The notes under the pieces: generated by a model | The model's database searches: none | Seen by the model: only the letters and a program-made list of their open reading frames with translations | What the model was told of the DNA's origin: nothing | Origin: JAIPAN01 sp040403555 | GTDB lineage: Bacteria; Bacteroidota; Bacteroidia; Sphingobacteriales; Sphingobacteriaceae | Reading direction: 5' to 3' | Assembly (NCBI GenBank): GCA_040403555.1 | Contig: JBBAKN010000002.1 | Coordinates: 186,001-250,000 of the forward strand | DNA: 64,000 nt | In this document: positions 1-9,224 of the stretch, in pieces | Layout: every line of letters begins with the position of its first letter | Position numbering within the stretch: the first letter of the stretch is position 1 | Program-made: the position numbers and the translations under genes

Positions 1-708
1 CTCCGGAGAATTCACATATTTAGGTACGCTTTTATCGTTTTTGAGGGTACGCCCTCCAAAACCAATTACACGACCGGTAAAATTATGTATAGGAAACATC
101 ACCCTACCGCGAAAACGATCGTAGGTTTTACCTTTATCGTTGCGAACGCTTAGACCAGTTTCTTCTAAAAATTCTTCTTTAAAGCCTTCTTTTATGGCTT
201 TCTGAATAAGCGCATCCCATTCTTCGGGCGAATAGCCCAATTCAAATTTCTTGACAATATCGTCGCGAAAGCCACGCTCTTTAAAATAACTGAGGCCAAT
301 AGCTTTACCTTCTTCGCTTTCCCATAATTGTTCTTGAAAAAACTTGGCTGCCCAGGCCGACACAATGTATAAACTTTCTCTCCGGTTATTGTTTGCTTGT
401 TCTTCGGGAGTATTTTCTACCTCGGCAATTTCAATTTGGTACTTCTGGGCCAAATATTTTAAAGCTTCGGGGTAAGAATATTTTTCATGATCCATCACAA
501 AACGAACCGAATCGCCACCTTTGCCGCAACCAAAACATTTGTAAATGCCTTTAGTTACAGAAACATTAAAGGATGGTGTTTTTTCGTTGTGGAACGGACA
601 TAAGCCAATAAGGCTGGTGCCCCGTTTCTTAAGGTGTACGAAATCGCCAACCACCTCTTCAACACGGGCGGTTTCTATAATCTTATCGACGGTTTCTTGT
701 GGAATCAT
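1..708 (-). CDS. dnaG: DNA primase DnaG, N-terminal part (runs off the window)
   Basis: Primase makes the RNA primers for replication. The reading frame is open from the ATG at 708 to the window edge, giving 236 residues with no stop, so the C-terminal part is missing. The CHC2 zinc finger is complete: Cys37, His40, Cys58 and Cys61, in the contexts LCPFHNEKTPS and KCFGCGKGGD. After about residue 100 comes the start of the catalytic core (RFRGRVMFPI, GRVIGFGGR), typical of the DnaG N-terminal core domain. The start is fixed by the MIPQETVDKI beginning, which matches the usual DnaG N-terminus. The gene reads out of the window on the minus strand. Confidence 0.95.
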   Translation of the reverse strand, partial: MIPQETVDKIIETARVEEVVGDFVHLKKRGTSLIGLCPFHNEKTPSFNVSVTKGIYKCFGCGKGGDSVRFVMDHEKYSYPEALKYLAQKYQIEIAEVENTPEEQANNNRRESLYIVSAWAAKFFQEQLWESEEGKAIGLSYFKERGFRDDIVKKFELGYSPEEWDALIQKAIKEGFKEEFLEETGLSVRNDKGKTYDRFRGRVMFPIHNFTGRVIGFGGRTLKNDKSVPKYVNSPE

Positions 709-778
709 GAATGGAAAATTACGCAAAATAGCGTGTAAGATAAAATTTTGTAAAGAAGCGTGGACTTAAAGCTTGTTT

Positions 779-1474
779 TTAGCCTATTTTGGGATTTTTA
801 GGCCCATTGGGTTTTAGGGAATAGATGAGCGAAACCCCATTGATATGGAACAAGCGGTTGTAGGTTGCTTTCGCAAAATCGGGGCGATAAATATAGTAGG
901 CATCTAGTTTGAGTTTTTTACTCAACTTATACTTAAAGCCTAGTGTATTACGCCAATTGTCTATAAAATATACACCGCCAAATTTCATAATGGGTTCAGT
1001 TTGCACGTACATATCTAACTTCTTAATTAACCCAAATTTGGCCCCTAAACGTACTCTCCAATAGCCGCTTTTATCATTTTGTACCGTTGCATCATCAAAA
1101 TCTTGAATCCTGTTTTGAATGAGCGCTCTTAAAGAAATATCTACCGGGCCCAATTCATGGCTAGCTTCTGCACCTATACTAAAGCGGTGAGAGGTTATTC
1201 CGGAAACCAGGGCCAAACGATATTCTGCCTGAAGGTTTAAAAAATCGCTTACTTCTTTACTGGCACCAACAGAAATATACGACCCGTTAAAGGTGCGAAT
1301 ATTGTTAAAATAGCGGGCTTGATAATCAAATTCCGCGGTCCATTTATGTGGTAAATTGATGTCTAAAGTACCACCAAACCAGCCTTGCACATCGGTAGGA
1401 TCTGCTTTGCTAGTTTGCGCCAAAACAGATTGATACGCACCAAAAAAAACAAGTATGCAGAACAATTTTTTCAT
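779..1474 (-). CDS. DUF2490 family outer-membrane beta-barrel protein
   Basis: A 231-residue exported protein with a signal peptide (MKKLFCILVFFGAYQSVLAQ) followed by alternating amphipathic strands that look like a small outer-membrane barrel. The pattern WFGGTLDINLPHKW and the later LDAYYIYRPD fit the DUF2490 family. An upstream in-frame ATG at 1504 would lie inside the preceding gene and would bury the signal peptide, so the ATG at 1474, five bases past that gene's stop, is preferred. It is the last gene of a unit with a Rieske lipoprotein, a VTC-domain protein and a DUF4956 membrane protein. Its substrate is unknown. Confidence 0.75.
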   Translation of the reverse strand: MKKLFCILVFFGAYQSVLAQTSKADPTDVQGWFGGTLDINLPHKWTAEFDYQARYFNNIRTFNGSYISVGASKEVSDFLNLQAEYRLALVSGITSHRFSIGAEASHELGPVDISLRALIQNRIQDFDDATVQNDKSGYWRVRLGAKFGLIKKLDMYVQTEPIMKFGGVYFIDNWRNTLGFKYKLSKKLKLDAYYIYRPDFAKATYNRLFHINGVSLIYSLKPNGPKNPKIG

Positions 1475-1478
1475 GTAC

Positions 1479-2051
1479 TTAGTTGAAATAAACGGTGAGC
1501 ACACAGGTATCTTTTAAAAAATCAATTTCAGTGACTTCATATCGATGAATATTTAAACCCGTTCTGTTTTGTAAATCGGCCAAAAGTTCGGCCTCTCTAC
1601 CGGCTTGTATAAGCTGTACATTATCGTACACAATGGTATTTATTTGTTCTTTCTTAACCACCCATTTACTCTCTAATAAGAATATGAGTAGAAGCATGGT
1701 TAAACTTAAAATACTTAAAGAAATAAAATCGGCCGGGGCAACTGCATTTAGCATACCCAGGGTAATACATAAAAACAGATAGGTCATATCTTTAGTAGAA
1801 ATACCTGTAGTACGGTAACGCAGCATAGAAAATACGGCAAACAAACCAAAGGCCGAGCCAATACTCATATCTACCCGATTAAGCATATACGAAGTAAAAA
1901 ATATAACTGTATTGAACGAAAAGAAGGTTAAAAACAAATCGGTGCGTTTGTAGTTGGTGTAATAAATCCCTCTAATAAGTATAATGGTAGCCAACAAATT
2001 AACTACAAATCTTACTCCAATTTCGCTAGTAAGTAAATTTAGGTATGTCAT
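1479..2051 (-). CDS. DUF4956 domain membrane protein
   Basis: 190 residues. The first 125 carry about four hydrophobic segments (near residues 12-27, 38-55, 88-104 and 108-125). The conserved stretch GLFAVFSMLRYRT, with basic residues at a membrane face, is characteristic of DUF4956. A soluble alpha/beta tail follows (residues 130-190). The ATG sits directly against the stop of the VTC gene with no spacer, so the two are probably translationally coupled. DUF4956 proteins are regularly found next to VTC-type proteins in bacteria, and a partnership is inferred from that. The biochemical role is not known. Confidence 0.8.
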   Translation of the reverse strand: MTYLNLLTSEIGVRFVVNLLATIILIRGIYYTNYKRTDLFLTFFSFNTVIFFTSYMLNRVDMSIGSAFGLFAVFSMLRYRTTGISTKDMTYLFLCITLGMLNAVAPADFISLSILSLTMLLLIFLLESKWVVKKEQINTIVYDNVQLIQAGREAELLADLQNRTGLNIHRYEVTEIDFLKDTCVLTVYFN

Positions 2052-2786
2052 TTAAGTTGCTTGGTTTAATGCAGCAAATCTACGATAGATTGGCTTAAAT
2101 GTATTGAATTTTATAGGTTGGTGGAGTGCGATTAATCCTAAGCAATATTTACTGATAGACCCACTGCGTATACTCAGCTGTTTCATCAATTTTGCAAAGT
2201 CCATATCGCGGCCTCTTTCTGTTTTAACTTCTACAATCACTAGGTTAGAAAAATCGGCTGTGGCTTGTTCTTTACTAAACTTCAAATTAAAATCCAAGGT
2301 AACTTTTTCGGGTTTGGTTTTATGTAAAAGCGTAATCCGTTGGTACTGAATGGCCAAACTTTGAACTAATTCATCACTTTTAAGGGCTGTATTATTAAAA
2401 ATAAAGTCCGATGCAGCAATTAAATCGTCCGCCTCTATTCGGCACTTTTCGGTAATTCCTTTATTGTTTTTTTTCTTTACCTCTACAAAAGTTTCGCCAC
2501 TGTGCACATATACACGTTTACGCACCTTAAAACGGTTTCCTTTACCCTGATGGTGATGGTGATATAAGGTGTACTCAGGAGTATCGTAATACCAGGTATC
2601 GTAATCAAAAACGTGCTGGCTATGTATAGTTAATAGTTGATAGGAAGAAGCACATGCTGCCAATACTGCCGGTAATGCCTCTTTCGGGAGTAAGTATTTA
2701 CGGTCAACCCGGCGGTTCATAGGCGCACGCTCCTGCAGTTCTTCTAAAGAAAACTGATCAAAGAAACCCAGCTCAGGAGCTTGCAT
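2052..2786 (-). CDS. VTC-domain (polyphosphate polymerase-like) protein
   Basis: 244 residues resembling the catalytic domain of eukaryotic VTC4, a triphosphate-tunnel enzyme that makes polyphosphate from ATP. Visible hallmarks are the basic NRRVDRKYLL motif near residue 25, the KGNRFKVRKRVY strand, the EVKKKNNKG strand (Glu-x-Lys) and the late VIVEVKTERG strand. Such alternating charged residues line the tunnel in this superfamily. It is soluble with no signal peptide. It lies between a Rieske lipoprotein (3 bp away) and the DUF4956 membrane protein (contiguous), which could supply a membrane passage or anchor. Polyphosphate synthesis is inferred from the family and not shown by the sequence alone. 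Confidence 0.8.
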   Translation of the reverse strand: MQAPELGFFDQFSLEELQERAPMNRRVDRKYLLPKEALPAVLAACASSYQLLTIHSQHVFDYDTWYYDTPEYTLYHHHHQGKGNRFKVRKRVYVHSGETFVEVKKKNNKGITEKCRIEADDLIAASDFIFNNTALKSDELVQSLAIQYQRITLLHKTKPEKVTLDFNLKFSKEQATADFSNLVIVEVKTERGRDMDFAKLMKQLSIRSGSISKYCLGLIALHQPIKFNTFKPIYRRFAALNQAT

Positions 2787-2789
2787 CTA

Positions 2790-3221
2790 TTAAGAATAAA
2801 TTCTTAAAGTTGAATTTGTTAAAGAGGTATTATAGCTTTTTAAATTGGTAGTGGCAGGACCAAGTGTAACCATACCCGTACTGCTAAATTTTGCACCATG
2901 ATTGGGGCATACAAAATTATTGTTTGCCGGAATGTAGTTTACTGTGGTGCCTTCGTGGGTACACGCAGCCGATACAGCTAAAAATGCACCGGCATTGGTA
3001 CGAGCAACTAAAATTCCTTGACTGACCAAAAAACCTCCATTGCTTGCTAAAGCTCCCGAACTCACATCAAGGGTAAAATCTACATTGCTAGGTGGACTAG
3101 GCACACTAGAGGTTGAGCCTGTAGATGATTTGCCACATCCGGCAATACCGCCCAAGCAAATTGGGGCTAAAAATGCAGCGGCACCAACGCCAACCTGCGA
3201 TAAAAAATCTTTTCTGTCCAT
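2790..3221 (-). CDS. Rieske [2Fe-2S] lipoprotein
   Basis: 143 residues. The N-terminus is a lipoprotein signal with a likely lipidated Cys29 (GGIAGC), followed by a Ser/Thr/Pro linker. The Rieske cluster ligands are all present: Cys87-Thr-His89 and Cys105-Pro-Asn-His108, the second within CPNHGAKF. The domain is short and stands alone, so it is an electron carrier at the outer face of a membrane and not a complete dioxygenase or cytochrome bc subunit. It is the first gene of the tight VTC/DUF4956/DUF2490 unit. Whether it works with those proteins or only shares their promoter cannot be told. Confidence 0.85.
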   Translation of the reverse strand: MDRKDFLSQVGVGAAAFLAPICLGGIAGCGKSSTGSTSSVPSPPSNVDFTLDVSSGALASNGGFLVSQGILVARTNAGAFLAVSAACTHEGTTVNYIPANNNFVCPNHGAKFSSTGMVTLGPATTNLKSYNTSLTNSTLRIYS

Positions 3222-3305
3222 AACATCTATTTATAAATTATGTTCAATTTACCAAATTGTATGCACAAAACAAAAAAGCATTAAAAATGTTTAACCACGT
3301 ATTTT

Positions 3306-4490
3306 TTAATTACCCAATCGTTTTAAGGCAATATAGGCCATTAAACCTGTGCTAATGGCGAAGGCATTTTCATCAATATCAAAAGTTTGAGTGTGTACGG
3401 ATGAGGTAATTCCTTTGGCTTCGTTACGGGTACCTAAGCGGTAAAAACAAGCATCGGCTACTTGAGAATAGTAGGCAAAATCTTCGGCAGCCATCCAAAT
3501 ATCTAAGTCTAACACATTTTCTTTTCCCAAATAATCTTGGGCATATTGTTTGGCTTGTGCCGTTAGCTTTTCTTCGTTTACTAAAAACGGATAGCCTATT
3601 CTAATTTCGAATTCGCAACTTCCACCCATGCTTTCGGCAATACCTTCGGCCATTTTTTTCATACGGGTATGCGCCTCAGCACGCCAAGTTTCGTCCATGG
3701 TTCTAAAGGTGCCCTCTAGCTTTACTTCGTTGGGAATAACATTGGTAGCGCCATTGGCTTGTACCTTACCAAAGGACAATACCGATGGGATATTCGGGTT
3801 GGCCGTACGGCTAACAATTTGTTGTAATGAAACTAAAATCTGAGCGGTAATCATTACCGGATCGATGTTCTGTTGCGGTTGTGCCGCATGGCCACCTTTA
3901 CCTTTTACGGTTACATACAATTCATCGGTAGAGGCCATATATTTACCCGAACGGAAGCCTACTTTACCGGTTTCGATAAAAGGCATAACGTGTTGCCCAA
4001 GTACTGCTTGAGGTTTTGGATTTTCTAGCACACCTTCTTTAATCATTTGGTTGGCACCGCCAGGCAATAGTTCTTCTGCCGGTTGAAATATTAATTTAAT
4101 AGTTCCGCCAAATTCAGCTTTTAGCTTTTGTAGAATAGTGGCGGTACCCAACAAAGAGGCGGTATGCGCATCGTGCCCGCAGGCATGCATTACGCCTGCA
4201 TGGGTTGATTTGTAGGCCACCTCATTCATTTCTAATATGGGTAAAGCATCCATATCGGCACGCAGAGCAACTACTTGATCGGAGGCTTTGTCACCTTTAA
4301 TAAGGGCTACCAAACCGGTATTAGCCATAGGCTGATAGGCAATTCCCAATTCATCGAGTTTAGCCGCCACATAGGCAACGGTTTTATGCTCCTGAAAAGA
4401 TAATTCGGGATGGGCATGCAAATGTCTTCTGTTTTGGATGGTTGATTCCAAAACGCTGGCGGCTAATTCTTGAATTCGATTTTTAAGCAT
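3306..4490 (-). CDS. M20 family amidohydrolase / N-acyl-amino acid deacylase
   Basis: 394 residues, the usual length for bacterial M20D amidohydrolases of the hippurate hydrolase / N-acetyl-amino acid deacylase type. The metal-site motifs are visible: Asp79 region (ALRADMDALPI), Cys104-Gly-His106-Asp-Ala-His109 (HACGHDAHT) and the catalytic Glu139-Glu140 pair in FQPAEELLPGG. The dimerisation insert begins near GKGGHAAQPQ. No signal peptide is seen, so it is cytoplasmic. It follows secA on the same strand after 12 bp and may share its transcript. The exact substrate (N-acyl amino acid or a peptide metabolite) cannot be assigned. Confidence 0.88.
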   Translation of the reverse strand: MLKNRIQELAASVLESTIQNRRHLHAHPELSFQEHKTVAYVAAKLDELGIAYQPMANTGLVALIKGDKASDQVVALRADMDALPILEMNEVAYKSTHAGVMHACGHDAHTASLLGTATILQKLKAEFGGTIKLIFQPAEELLPGGANQMIKEGVLENPKPQAVLGQHVMPFIETGKVGFRSGKYMASTDELYVTVKGKGGHAAQPQQNIDPVMITAQILVSLQQIVSRTANPNIPSVLSFGKVQANGATNVIPNEVKLEGTFRTMDETWRAEAHTRMKKMAEGIAESMGGSCEFEIRIGYPFLVNEEKLTAQAKQYAQDYLGKENVLDLDIWMAAEDFAYYSQVADACFYRLGTRNEAKGITSSVHTQTFDIDENAFAISTGLMAYIALKRLGN

Positions 4491-4502
4491 AGTTCACGCT
4501 AA

Positions 4503-7500
4503 TTAAGCAAGTCCCACTCCATGGCAGGCTTTGTATTTTTTGCCACTTCCACACGGACAGGGATCGTTACGACCTATTTTTTGTTCCACTCTAATCGGTT
4601 GGCTACGTTGCAATTCACGGGTATCATCCATGGGTACACCATTTGCTTGTTGTGCCAATTCGGGTTTAGAAATTTTTAATTTACTTAAATCTTGTTTAGG
4701 TTGCGGACGGGCTTCGCGAACGGGCTCTTGGCCTTGGTTCGGAATAATACCTTTGAACAAGAGACCTACCAATTCTTTGTTCACGTTTGCCAACATATCT
4801 TTAAATAAATTGAAGGCTTCCATTTTGTACACAATTAATGGATCTTTTTGCTCGTAAACGGCATTTTGTACCGATTGCTTCAACTCATCCATTTCGTGTA
4901 AATGTTCTTTCCAGGCTTCATCAATAAGGTATAATACCACCGTTTTTTCAAAGGCTTTAAATACTTCCTGGCCTTCGGTTTCTACGGCTTTTCTCAAATC
5001 GGTAGTTACTTGTAAGCCACGAATACCATCGGTAAATGGCACCACAATGTTTTCAATTTGTGCACCACGTTCTTTCAACACGTCTTTTAAAACCGGCAAG
5101 GTTTGTTGCGCAATGCTATCTTTTTTACGTTGATAAAAGGCCGTTACTTGATCAAATACCTTATCGGTTAAGGCATCTATACTTATCGAAGCAAATTCTT
5201 TCGCATTCAGTTCCGGATCTACCGAGAAAATGCGAATCATTTCCAATTCAAATCCCTCGAAATTATCGGTGTCTTTATACTCTACCACAATATCTTCTAC
5301 CACATCAAAAATGGTATTGTTTAAATCTACATCTAAACGTTGTCCGAAAAGGGCATTTCTACGCTTGGCGTATACCACAGTACGTTGCGCATTCATTACA
5401 TCATCGTATTCTAACAAACGCTTACGAATACCAAAGTTGTTTTCTTCTACTTTGCGCTGGGCTCGTTCAATAGATTTGGTAATCATAGAGTGCTGAATGA
5501 CTTCGCCTTCTTCGATACCCATACGTACCATGATGTTAGAAATACGTTCTGAACCGAACAAGCGCATTAAGTTATCTTCCAATGAAACGAAGAATTGCGA
5601 TGAACCCGGATCACCCTGACGACCGGCACGACCACGTAACTGACGATCGACACGACGAGATTCGTGGCGTTCGGTACCTACAATAGCTAAACCTTCGGCT
5701 TCTTTAACACCTGCACCTAATTTAATATCGGTACCACGGCCGGCCATGTTGGTGGCAATGGTTACGGTACCCGATGTACCTGCTTCAGCTACAATATCGG
5801 CCTCTTTTTGGTGTAATTTGGCATTTAATACGTTGTGGCGAATGCCTCTTAATTTGAGCATACGGCTCAATAATTCGGAAATTTCTACCGAGGTGGTACC
5901 CACCAATACAGGGCGTCCGGCTTCGGTTAATTTCACAATTTCATCTGCAACGGCATTGTATTTTTCTCGAGTGGTGCGGTACACCAAATCTTCTAAATCT
6001 TTACGCTTGGTGTTTACGTTGGTTGGAATTTCTACCACATCCAACTTGTAAATTTGCCATAACTCACCGGCTTCGGTGGTAGCTGTACCCGTCATACCAC
6101 ACAATTTGTGGTACATACGGAAATAGTTTTGCAAAGTAACCGTGGCATAGGTTTGGGTAGCATCTTCTACCTTCACATTCTCTTTGGCCTCAATGGCTTG
6201 GTGCAAGCCATCAGAATATCTACGGCCTTCCATAATACGGCCGGTTTGCTCATCTACAATTTTTACTTTGCCTTCATCAATAATGTATTCCACATCATTT
6301 TCGAACAAGGTATAGGCTTTTAAAAGCTGATTTACCGCATGAATACGTTCAGATTTGATAGAGAAGTCACGCATTAAAGCATCTTTTTGAGCAATTTTTT
6401 CTTCGTTGCTCAAAGTTGATTTTTCCAATTCGGCAATCTCGGTGCCCACATCAGGCATAACAAAAAACGTTGCATCTTCGCCAGAACTGGTGATTAATTC
6501 AATGCCCTTTTCGGTTAATTCTACCTGATTATTTTTTTCATCAATTACAAAAAACAACTCTGCATCGGCTTTTGGCATTTCTTTGCCTTGATCTTGCATG
6601 TAGTAATTTTCTGTTTTGGTAAGCACTTGTTTCATTCCCGGCTCACTTAAAAACTTAATTAGGGCTTTATTTTTAGGCAAACCGCGATACGAACGTAATA
6701 AAGCCAAGCCCCCTTCTTCGGGGCCCTGTTTTCCATCAGTAATTGATTTTTTGGCTTCGTTTAAAGCGGTGTTGATATAATTTTTTTGCGCCGTTACCAA
6801 ACGTTCTATGCGGGGTTTTAGTTCATGAAACTCGTGTTCATCGCCTTTTGGAATAGGTCCCGAAATAATTAATGGTGTACGAGCATCATCAATTAACACT
6901 GAATCCACCTCATCTACCATAGCAAAGTGCAATTTGCGTTGCACCAAACCTTCGGGGTTAAGTGCCATGTTGTCACGTAAATAATCAAAACCAAACTCGT
7001 TGTTGGTTCCAAAGGTAATATCGGCTAAATAGGCTTGGCGGCGTTCTTCTGAATTGGGCTGATGCTTATCAATACAATCTACACTTAAGCCATGTAATTC
7101 AAATAAAGGGCCATTCCATTCCGAGTCACGACGGGCCAAGTAATCATTCACCGTTACAATATGCACCCCTTGACCAGCCAAGGCATTTAAATAGGCAGGC
7201 AAAGTACCTACTAAGGTTTTACCTTCACCAGTAGCCATTTCTGATACTTTTCCTTGATGCAGTACAATACCGCCAATCAACTGTACATCGTAATGCACCA
7301 TGTTCCAAGTAACTTCGGTTCCGGCAGCAAGCCAGGTGTTTTGGTGAATGGCTTTATCACCTTTAATTTGCACGTTTGGTTTACGGGCAGCCAGATTACG
7401 GTCGAATTCGGTGGCGGTAACCTCTATACTTTTATCCTCTGTAAATCGGCGGGCAGTTTCTTTTACCACGGCAAATGCCTCGGGTAAAATCTGCAACAAT

Positions 7501-7805
7501 ACCTTTTCCAATTGCTCATCGCGTTCTTTTTGTAAACGGTCTAAGCTTTCGTAGATAGCTGTTTTTTGAGCAATGCTTAAGTCCAATGCTTCCGACTGTG
7601 TTTTCACTTCAGCCAGTTCAGCATCAATATCGGCTAAAAAGCTGGCGATTGTTTGCTTAAAACTTTGTGTTTTTGCACGCAGCTCGTCGTTGCTTAATGC
7701 GGCTAGTTGTGGGTAAACTGCTTTTATTTGCTCAACTAGGGGCTGAATTTGCTTAATATCTCGATCGGATTTACTTCCGAAAAGTTTACTGAGTAGTCCT
7801 AACAT
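4503..7805 (-). CDS. secA: Preprotein translocase ATPase SecA
   Basis: 1100 residues, longer than Escherichia coli SecA (901). The extra length includes an insertion around residues 330-470, as is common in Bacteroidota. Walker A is ATGEGKT at 191-197 and the DEVD box is at 298-301. The second motor domain shows TNMAGRGTDI and RQLRGRAGRQGDPG. The tail ends in a SEC-C zinc-binding motif (NDPCPCGSGKKYKACHG), which recruits SecB or the ribosome in other bacteria. SecA drives export through SecYEG at the inner membrane. The secG gene is in the same window at 20 kb but in a different transcription unit. Confidence 0.98.
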   Translation of the reverse strand: MLGLLSKLFGSKSDRDIKQIQPLVEQIKAVYPQLAALSNDELRAKTQSFKQTIASFLADIDAELAEVKTQSEALDLSIAQKTAIYESLDRLQKERDEQLEKVLLQILPEAFAVVKETARRFTEDKSIEVTATEFDRNLAARKPNVQIKGDKAIHQNTWLAAGTEVTWNMVHYDVQLIGGIVLHQGKVSEMATGEGKTLVGTLPAYLNALAGQGVHIVTVNDYLARRDSEWNGPLFELHGLSVDCIDKHQPNSEERRQAYLADITFGTNNEFGFDYLRDNMALNPEGLVQRKLHFAMVDEVDSVLIDDARTPLIISGPIPKGDEHEFHELKPRIERLVTAQKNYINTALNEAKKSITDGKQGPEEGGLALLRSYRGLPKNKALIKFLSEPGMKQVLTKTENYYMQDQGKEMPKADAELFFVIDEKNNQVELTEKGIELITSSGEDATFFVMPDVGTEIAELEKSTLSNEEKIAQKDALMRDFSIKSERIHAVNQLLKAYTLFENDVEYIIDEGKVKIVDEQTGRIMEGRRYSDGLHQAIEAKENVKVEDATQTYATVTLQNYFRMYHKLCGMTGTATTEAGELWQIYKLDVVEIPTNVNTKRKDLEDLVYRTTREKYNAVADEIVKLTEAGRPVLVGTTSVEISELLSRMLKLRGIRHNVLNAKLHQKEADIVAEAGTSGTVTIATNMAGRGTDIKLGAGVKEAEGLAIVGTERHESRRVDRQLRGRAGRQGDPGSSQFFVSLEDNLMRLFGSERISNIMVRMGIEEGEVIQHSMITKSIERAQRKVEENNFGIRKRLLEYDDVMNAQRTVVYAKRRNALFGQRLDVDLNNTIFDVVEDIVVEYKDTDNFEGFELEMIRIFSVDPELNAKEFASISIDALTDKVFDQVTAFYQRKKDSIAQQTLPVLKDVLKERGAQIENIVVPFTDGIRGLQVTTDLRKAVETEGQEVFKAFEKTVVLYLIDEAWKEHLHEMDELKQSVQNAVYEQKDPLIVYKMEAFNLFKDMLANVNKELVGLLFKGIIPNQGQEPVREARPQPKQDLSKLKISKPELAQQANGVPMDDTRELQRSQPIRVEQKIGRNDPCPCGSGKKYKACHGVGLA

Positions 7806-7927
7806 GTTTTTTATATCAATATCTTCTCTGCTTTACAACAATACTGCCAAGCTTAAAAATAAGCCATGCTGACAGTGGAGGAAGTAAAATTACTGATTTT
7901 GATTAATATAAACTTGCTCTTTTGTAA

Positions 7928-7935
7928 TACCTTTG
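7928..7935 (+). promoter_or_regulatory. Bacteroidota -7 box upstream of purD
   Basis: TACCTTTG matches the TAnnTTTG consensus exactly and ends 5 bases before the purD ATG at 7941. No good TTG was found at the normal distance upstream (the nearest are 11 and 26 bases away). If used, the transcript would start at or within a base or two of the start codon. Confidence 0.45.
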
Positions 7936-7940
7936 CAAAC

Positions 7941-9224
7941 ATGAATATTCTGTTGCTTGGCTCGGGGGGCCGCGAAAATGCATTTGCCTGGAAAATGGCC
8001 CAAAGTGAACATTGTTCTGAGCTATTTATTGCACCCGGAAATGGCGGCACCGAACGTTATGGTGAAAACGTTGCCCTCGACCCTACGGATTTTGATGCTG
8101 TAAAAGCATTTACCCTAAGCCATGCAATTGAGATGGTGGTGGTAGGCCCCGAAGAACCTTTGGTAAAAGGTATTCATGATTATTTTTTAGCTGATGCGCA
8201 ACTGAGACACATTGCGGTAATTGGACCACAACAAGAAGGTGCGCAATTAGAGGGAAGTAAAGATTTTTCGAAAGTTTTTATGCAGCGCCACCACATACCT
8301 ACGGCGGCATACGCCACCTTTACCAAAGAAACCTTAGCGGAGGGATTGGCTTATTTAGAAACTCAAAACCTACCCATTGTTTTAAAAGCAGATGGCTTAG
8401 CCGCCGGCAAGGGCGTATTAATTTGCGAAAGTTTAAGCGATGCCAAAACCGAATTGACTGCCATGCTAGCGGATGCCAAATTTGGAACTGCTAGCCAAAA
8501 GGTTGTTGTAGAAGAGTTTTTAAATGGCATTGAGCTTTCGGTATTTGTATTAACCGATGGCCAGAGTTATAAAATTTTACCCGAGGCCAAAGATTATAAA
8601 CGCATTGGCGTTGGCGATACCGGATTAAATACCGGCGGTATGGGCGCCATCTCACCCGTGAGTTTTGCCGGTGCCGATTTCTTAAAAAAAGTAGAAGAAC
8701 GAGTGGTGATTCCTACCATTGAGGGCTTAAAAAATGACCACATCCCGTATAAAGGATTTTTGTTTATTGGCCTGATGAATGTAGCCGGTAACCCATACGT
8801 TATTGAGTATAACGTGCGCATGGGCGACCCTGAAACCGAAAGTGTACTGCCTCGTTTAGAATGCGATTTGGTGGATTTATTTTTAGGCGTAGCCAATGGA
8901 AATTTAGCCGAAAAATCGTTTAGTATTTCTCCAAAAACTGCCGTGACCGTAATGCTAGTAGCAGGTGGCTACCCGGGCGATTATAAAAAAGGAGACGCCA
9001 TTATGGGCCTAGACAAAGTTCAAAATAGTCATATTTTTCATGCAGGAACCAATGCCAAAAATGGCGAAGTTGAAACTAACGGAGGCCGAGTTTTGGCCGT
9101 AACGGCTTTGGAAAATTCGCTAGAAGAAGCGGTGAGTACCGCTTTAGCCGATGCCGCTAAAGTAAGCTTTGAAGGGGCTTATTTCCGCAGCGATATTGGT
9201 GCCGATTTGCTTGGTTTAGTTTAG
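7941..9224 (+). CDS. purD: Phosphoribosylamine-glycine ligase (GAR synthetase)
   Basis: 427 residues. The enzyme joins glycine to 5-phosphoribosylamine in the second step of purine synthesis. The N-terminus MNILLLGSGGRENAFAWK is the classic PurD start. The ATP-grasp region shows KADGLAAGKGV, GTASQKVVVEEFL and GRVLAVTAL. An in-frame ATG at 7866 would add 25 residues without family support, and the promoter-like box lies between the two, so 7941 is preferred. No other purine genes are nearby. Its stop overlaps the convergent redoxin gene by 4 bp. Confidence 0.96.
   Translation: MNILLLGSGGRENAFAWKMAQSEHCSELFIAPGNGGTERYGENVALDPTDFDAVKAFTLSHAIEMVVVGPEEPLVKGIHDYFLADAQLRHIAVIGPQQEGAQLEGSKDFSKVFMQRHHIPTAAYATFTKETLAEGLAYLETQNLPIVLKADGLAAGKGVLICESLSDAKTELTAMLADAKFGTASQKVVVEEFLNGIELSVFVLTDGQSYKILPEAKDYKRIGVGDTGLNTGGMGAISPVSFAGADFLKKVEERVVIPTIEGLKNDHIPYKGFLFIGLMNVAGNPYVIEYNVRMGDPETESVLPRLECDLVDLFLGVANGNLAEKSFSISPKTAVTVMLVAGGYPGDYKKGDAIMGLDKVQNSHIFHAGTNAKNGEVETNGGRVLAVTALENSLEEAVSTALADAAKVSFEGAYFRSDIGADLLGLV

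Noticed and set aside
4531..7554. Several plus-strand open frames of 70-150 codons opposite secA
   Set aside because: They are antisense to a complete SecA gene and have no recognisable protein pattern.
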